DNA of 64,000 nt from Streptomyces sp. NBC_01262. GTDB lineage: Bacteria; Actinomycetota; Actinomycetes; Streptomycetales; Streptomycetaceae. Position numbers and translations under genes: made by a program. This document shows positions 61,018 through 64,000 of this stretch, one piece after another. Location of the stretch: the NCBI RefSeq assembly GCF_036226365.1, contig NZ_CP108462.1, positions 7,844,501-7,908,500 of the forward strand. The letters run 5' to 3'. The notes under the pieces are model-generated. The model was not told the DNA's origin, did not search any database, and worked only from the letters and a program-made list of their open reading frames with translations. The first letter of the stretch is position 1, and the number at the start of each line of letters is the position of its first letter.

Positions 61018-62171
61018 GACAACAACCCCTCACCCCAACGGGCGATGACCTCACGCCCGGTGAAGTCCACCATCGCCGCCTCGGCCGCGACCCGCCGGTC
61101 GGTGAAGCGCTCCATGACATCGGCGACCCGGCGGCACAGCTCAAGCCCGGCCGGGGCCAGCAGCCCCGCCGCATCCCACAGTTCATACGCGTGGCGTGCG
61201 GTGTTGGCGGCCGCGACCTCGTCCGCCAGCGCGCTGTCCCCGCCCACCGCGCGCGTGATGTCGGCCAGGACCTCCGTGTTGACCTTCGAGCGGGTGTAGT
61301 GCGTCATGAGCACGCCCGACGCGAGCTTGGTCAGCTTGCCCGCCATGCCGACGAACACGACCCGCCCGACCCCCAGTTCCAGCGCCCGTCGCAGTGCGGC
61401 CCCCGTGAAGTCGCCGACCTCGATGAAGCACACCGGCGGCAGCTGCGGCAGCAGCTCCATCGCGCCCTTCTCCGTACGGCCCCCGGTGCACAGCACCACC
61501 GCCGGCTCGCCCTGGGCGGCGGCCACCGCCACCGCCTGCTCGACGCTCGCGCGCCAGGAGGCGGTGGAGAACGGCCGCACGATCCCGGTCGTGCCGAGGA
61601 TCGAGATCCCGCCCAGGATGCCGAGCTTGGCGTTGGTGGTCTTCTTCGCCCGCTGCTCGCCGTCCGGCACGCTGATCGTGACCTCGACCCCGCGCACCGC
61701 CAGGTCCACGACCTCGCCCACCGCCTGCGTGATCATCGCGCGCGGCGTCGGATTGATCGCCGGACCGCCGACCTCCAGCCCCAGCCCCGGCTTCGTCACG
61801 ACCCCGACCCCGACGCCGCCGTGCAGCCCGATCCCGGGTTCGTCCCGCCAGCTCACCGTCGCCGTCAGCCGCGCGCCGTGCGTGACGTCCGGGTCGTCCC
61901 CGGCGTCCTTCACCACCACCGCCTCCGTACGCCCGGCCCGCAGCTCCGCCGACCGCTCCACCGCGAACGTCACCCGCCGCCCCGACGGCAGCCCGACCTC
62001 CACCCACGGCTGGGGCGTTCCCGTCACCAGGTGCAGCGCCGCCGCCCGGGCGGCCGCCGACGCGCAGGTGCCGGTCGTCCAGCCCGTACGCAGCGCCTTG
62101 GGACGCACCTTGGCGGTGCGCGGCAGATCGGGCTCGCGCAGCGGCGGTTCCTCGTACGGTGTGTCGCTCAA
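61014..62171 (-). CDS. cbiD: Cobalt-precorrin-5B C1-methyltransferase
   Basis: 385 residues, normal length. The N-terminal GWTTGTCASAAARAA and the GLDVGGPAINPTPRAMI-like segment (here GLEVGGPAINPTPRAM) are diagnostic. The start is a TTG at 62171 with GGAGG about ten bases upstream, an unusual codon in this operon. A 48-base gap separates it from cobM, the only clear spacer in the cluster. It marks the cobalt-early type of route together with CbiX and CbiG. Confidence 0.92.
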   Translation of the reverse strand: MSDTPYEEPPLREPDLPRTAKVRPKALRTGWTTGTCASAAARAAALHLVTGTPQPWVEVGLPSGRRVTFAVERSAELRAGRTEAVVVKDAGDDPDVTHGARLTATVSWRDEPGIGLHGGVGVGVVTKPGLGLEVGGPAINPTPRAMITQAVGEVVDLAVRGVEVTISVPDGEQRAKKTTNAKLGILGGISILGTTGIVRPFSTASWRASVEQAVAVAAAQGEPAVVLCTGGRTEKGAMELLPQLPPVCFIEVGDFTGAALRRALELGVGRVVFVGMAGKLTKLASGVLMTHYTRSKVNTEVLADITRAVGGDSALADEVAAANTARHAYELWDAAGLLAPAGLELCRRVADVMERFTDRRVAAEAAMVDFTGREVIARWGEGLLS

Positions 62172-62219
62172 GGTCCGTCCCTCCTCTCGGGTGTCGTCGT
62201 TCTCGTACGCTACGCAGGC

Positions 62220-63029
62220 TCAGCCGCGCGACTCCTTGAGCGCGCGGCGCGCCACCGGATCGGCCCTGCGATAGCCGTGGAAGTGGCCCGGGTGGTACAG
62301 GTGCGAGCGCGTCCCGGTCGCCGACAGAGCGGGGCCGACCAGGAAGAGGGTGTGCTTCCAGAACTTGTGCTCCTTGACCGTGGCCTCCAGCGTCGCGATG
62401 TCGCAGCGCAGGATCAGCTCCTCCGGCCAGGTCGCCTGATACGCGACGACGACCGGCGTGTCGGCCGGATAGCCGCCCTCCAGCAGCTCCGTCACGAGCT
62501 GGCCGGACCGGGCGGCCGACAGGAACAGCGCCATCGTCGTCCCGTGCCGCGCGAACTCCCGGACCTCCTCGCCCGGCGGCATCGGCGTCTTCCCGCCGCC
62601 CAGCCGGGTCAGGATCACGGACTGCGCGACCTCCGGAATCGTCAGCTCGCGCTGCGCGATGGCGGCCACTGCGGAGAACGACGAAACCCCCGGCACGATC
62701 TCGATGTCGACGCCCATCGCCAGGCACCGGTCCACCTGCTCCTGCGTACCGCCCCACAGCGCCGGGTCGCCGGAGTGGATCCGCGCGCACTTCAGACCGT
62801 CGCGCTGCGCACGCTCGTAGACCGCGACCACGTCCTCCAGCGACATCGTCGCCGAGTCCAGGATCTCCGCACCCTCGCGGGCATGCTCCAGCACCTCGGC
62901 CTGCACCAGGCTCGCCGCCCAGATCACGATGTCCGCGTCCGCGATGGCCTTCGCCGCACGGAAGGTCAGCAGATCGGCGGCGCCGGGACCGGCCCCGACG
63001 AACGTCACCTTGCCCGTTTTGCCCGTCAC
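62220..63029 (-). CDS. cobM: Precorrin-4 C11-methyltransferase
   Basis: 269 residues, SAM-dependent corrin methyltransferase. VTFVGAGPGAADLLT, HSGDPALWGGTQEQ, VPGVSSFSAVAA and the QATWPEE segment identify it. GTG start at 63029 with GAGGAGG upstream, overlapping the cobI stop. The longer in-frame reading from 63155 lies entirely in cobI. Confidence 0.92.
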   Translation of the reverse strand: MTGKTGKVTFVGAGPGAADLLTFRAAKAIADADIVIWAASLVQAEVLEHAREGAEILDSATMSLEDVVAVYERAQRDGLKCARIHSGDPALWGGTQEQVDRCLAMGVDIEIVPGVSSFSAVAAIAQRELTIPEVAQSVILTRLGGGKTPMPPGEEVREFARHGTTMALFLSAARSGQLVTELLEGGYPADTPVVVAYQATWPEELILRCDIATLEATVKEHKFWKHTLFLVGPALSATGTRSHLYHPGHFHGYRRADPVARRALKESRG

Positions 63030-63754
63030 AGTTTTCCTCCTCGCGAGTCCCGCGACGCGGGCGCGATCAACGTCGACAAATACGGCAGCGGTCCGTCCAG
63101 CAGCGCGCTCGCCGGCCGGATGGCCTCCTCGTCCAGCCCCAGCGCCGACCCCCACACCGCACCCTCCGTACGGCCCGTCTCGCGCAACGCCGTCGCGACC
63201 TCCTCCGCCAGCCGCCCGAACTTGTACGCCACCACCGTGCCGGGGCCCTCCAGCGCCTCCTTCAGCACCGCCGCCCCCGCCGTCACCGGCACCAGCGTCA
63301 GCGGCTCGGTCCCCTCGGCCAGCACGGCCCCGCTGCGCGCGGCCAGGTCCTGCATCGCCGTGATCCCCGGCACGCTCTCCACGACCACGCCGTCCACCAG
63401 CTCCGCGACGGTCTGCGCGAGGTAGGTGAACGTCGAATAGACGTTGGGATCCCCGATCGTCGCGAACGCCACCACGTCATGCGCATGCAGCAGTTCGGCC
63501 ACCTTCGCCCCCGCCGCGTCCCACGCCGCCTCCCGCCGCGCGCGGTCGCTGCGCTCGTTCAGCGCGAACACCACCCGTACGACCTTCTCCCCGGGCACGT
63601 AGTGCAGCACCGTCGCCTCGGCCCTGCCGCGCTCGCCACTGTCCATGACCGGCACCACCACGACATCCGCCATGCGCAGCGCGTTCACGCCCTTCACCGT
63701 CACCAGCTCCGGATCGCCCGGGCCGACCCCCACCCCGATCAGACGGCTGCTCAT
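63026..63754 (-). CDS. cobI: Precorrin-2 C20-methyltransferase
   Basis: 242 residues, corrin methyltransferase with GVGVGPGDPELVTVK, FATIGDPNVYSTFTYL and SVPGITAMQDLAAR. First dedicated methylation after cobalt insertion. Start and stop overlap its neighbours (ATGA pattern), in line with a single polycistronic message. Confidence 0.92.
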   Translation of the reverse strand: MSSRLIGVGVGPGDPELVTVKGVNALRMADVVVVPVMDSGERGRAEATVLHYVPGEKVVRVVFALNERSDRARREAAWDAAGAKVAELLHAHDVVAFATIGDPNVYSTFTYLAQTVAELVDGVVVESVPGITAMQDLAARSGAVLAEGTEPLTLVPVTAGAAVLKEALEGPGTVVAYKFGRLAEEVATALRETGRTEGAVWGSALGLDEEAIRPASALLDGPLPYLSTLIAPASRDSRGGKL

Positions 63755-64000
63755 ACTTCCTCACACCTCTCTACGAACCTCCGGGCGAGCGACGGTTCCG
63801 CCGCCCAGTGCACATGCAGATACGAGGCGTGCACACCCTCCTGAACGAACCCTTCCAACCGCCGCGCGGGCCGGGTCATCCCCCAAGCTGCCGCCAGCCC
63901 GGCCCCCGGATCCACCACCGTGCGATGAAACTCATGCCCCCGCACCCGGGTCCCTGCCACCGCCAGCACGCTGTCCGACACGGCCACCGCCTCGCGGTAG
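63751..64000 (-). CDS. cobB: Cobyrinate a,c-diamide synthase, C-terminal end (cut by right edge)
   Basis: Only the last 83 codons are visible. GTRVRGHEFHRT carries the His of the class II glutamine amidotransferase (triad family) used by CobB/CbiA, and HASYLHVHWAAEPSLARRF is the usual C-terminus. The ATP-binding part lies outside the window. CobQ is the alternative, but VRGHEFHRT favours CobB. Confidence 0.82.
   Translation of the reverse strand, partial: YREAVAVSDSVLAVAGTRVRGHEFHRTVVDPGAGLAAAWGMTRPARRLEGFVQEGVHASYLHVHWAAEPSLARRFVERCEEV

Noticed and set aside
55303..64000. Cobalamin riboswitch in the cob cluster
   Set aside because: All visible junctions are overlaps or short gaps, so no leader is present. 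The operon promoter lies beyond the right edge.

Overview
This window is high-GC actinobacterial DNA, almost certainly from a Streptomyces chromosome. The signs are very strong third-codon G/C bias, GTG and TTG starts, Tat-type signal peptides, a SigE-family sigma factor, a secreted LAxTG-anchored protein beside a cobalamin cluster, and carbohydrate ABC transporters without their own ATPase. No rRNA, tRNA, CRISPR array, IS transposase or phage structural gene was seen.

Region 1 (1-19391) is a pectin and sugar-acid catabolism island. A uronate dehydrogenase (minus strand, cut by the left edge) is divergent from a 5-dehydro-4-deoxyglucarate dehydratase and a glycosidase-like protein of unknown function. 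After a repeat-rich gap come a GntR regulator, a second DHDPS-family enzyme, an IlvD/Edd-type pentonate dehydratase, two ABC permeases, a Gfo/Idh/MocA oxidoreductase, a PmoA-like (DUF6807) protein and a binding lipoprotein. These are followed by exported pectinases: a PL1 pectate lyase, a CE8 pectin methylesterase, a CE8-CE12 fusion and two PL9 lyases. Region 2 (19473-32666) has a minus-strand operon of PfkB kinase, binding protein and two permeases. It is divergent from DeoR, GH4, GH38, an EEP-family phosphatase/nuclease and a GH2 beta-galactosidase.

Region 3 (32667-33972) is a small scar: a 24-bp duplication, a truncated LD-carboxypeptidase remnant and a HigBA-like toxin-antitoxin pair. Region 4 (33973-43902) is a galactan locus resembling Bacillus gan: a LacI regulator, two permeases and a binding protein, divergent from a GH42 beta-galactosidase and two GH53 endo-galactanases, one Sec- and one Tat-exported. 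Region 5 (43910-46344) is an IclR regulator divergent from a ketoglutarate-semialdehyde-type aldehyde dehydrogenase. That enzyme could finish both the uronate/aldarate route and the pentonate route of region 1, delivering 2-oxoglutarate.

Region 6 (46410-55196) has a SigE-family sigma factor with a membrane partner, an amidohydrolase, a peptidoglycan amidase interrupted by a 267-residue intein, an SCO1860-like LAxTG-anchored protein, and a Ser/Thr kinase fused to an extracytoplasmic oligopeptide-binding domain. Region 7 (55303-64000) is a tightly overlapping minus-strand cobalamin operon: cobC, cbiX, cobH, a ferredoxin, cbiG-cobJ, cobL, cbiD, cobM, cobI and the end of cobB.

The most notable items are the intein that splits the catalytic site of the amidase, the kinase/binding-protein fusion, and families of short palindromic repeats. 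Two repeat copies have become coding sequence, one inside the alpha-mannosidase and one at the CobL C-terminus. Functions are from sequence recognition without database searches, so substrate assignments are inferences.
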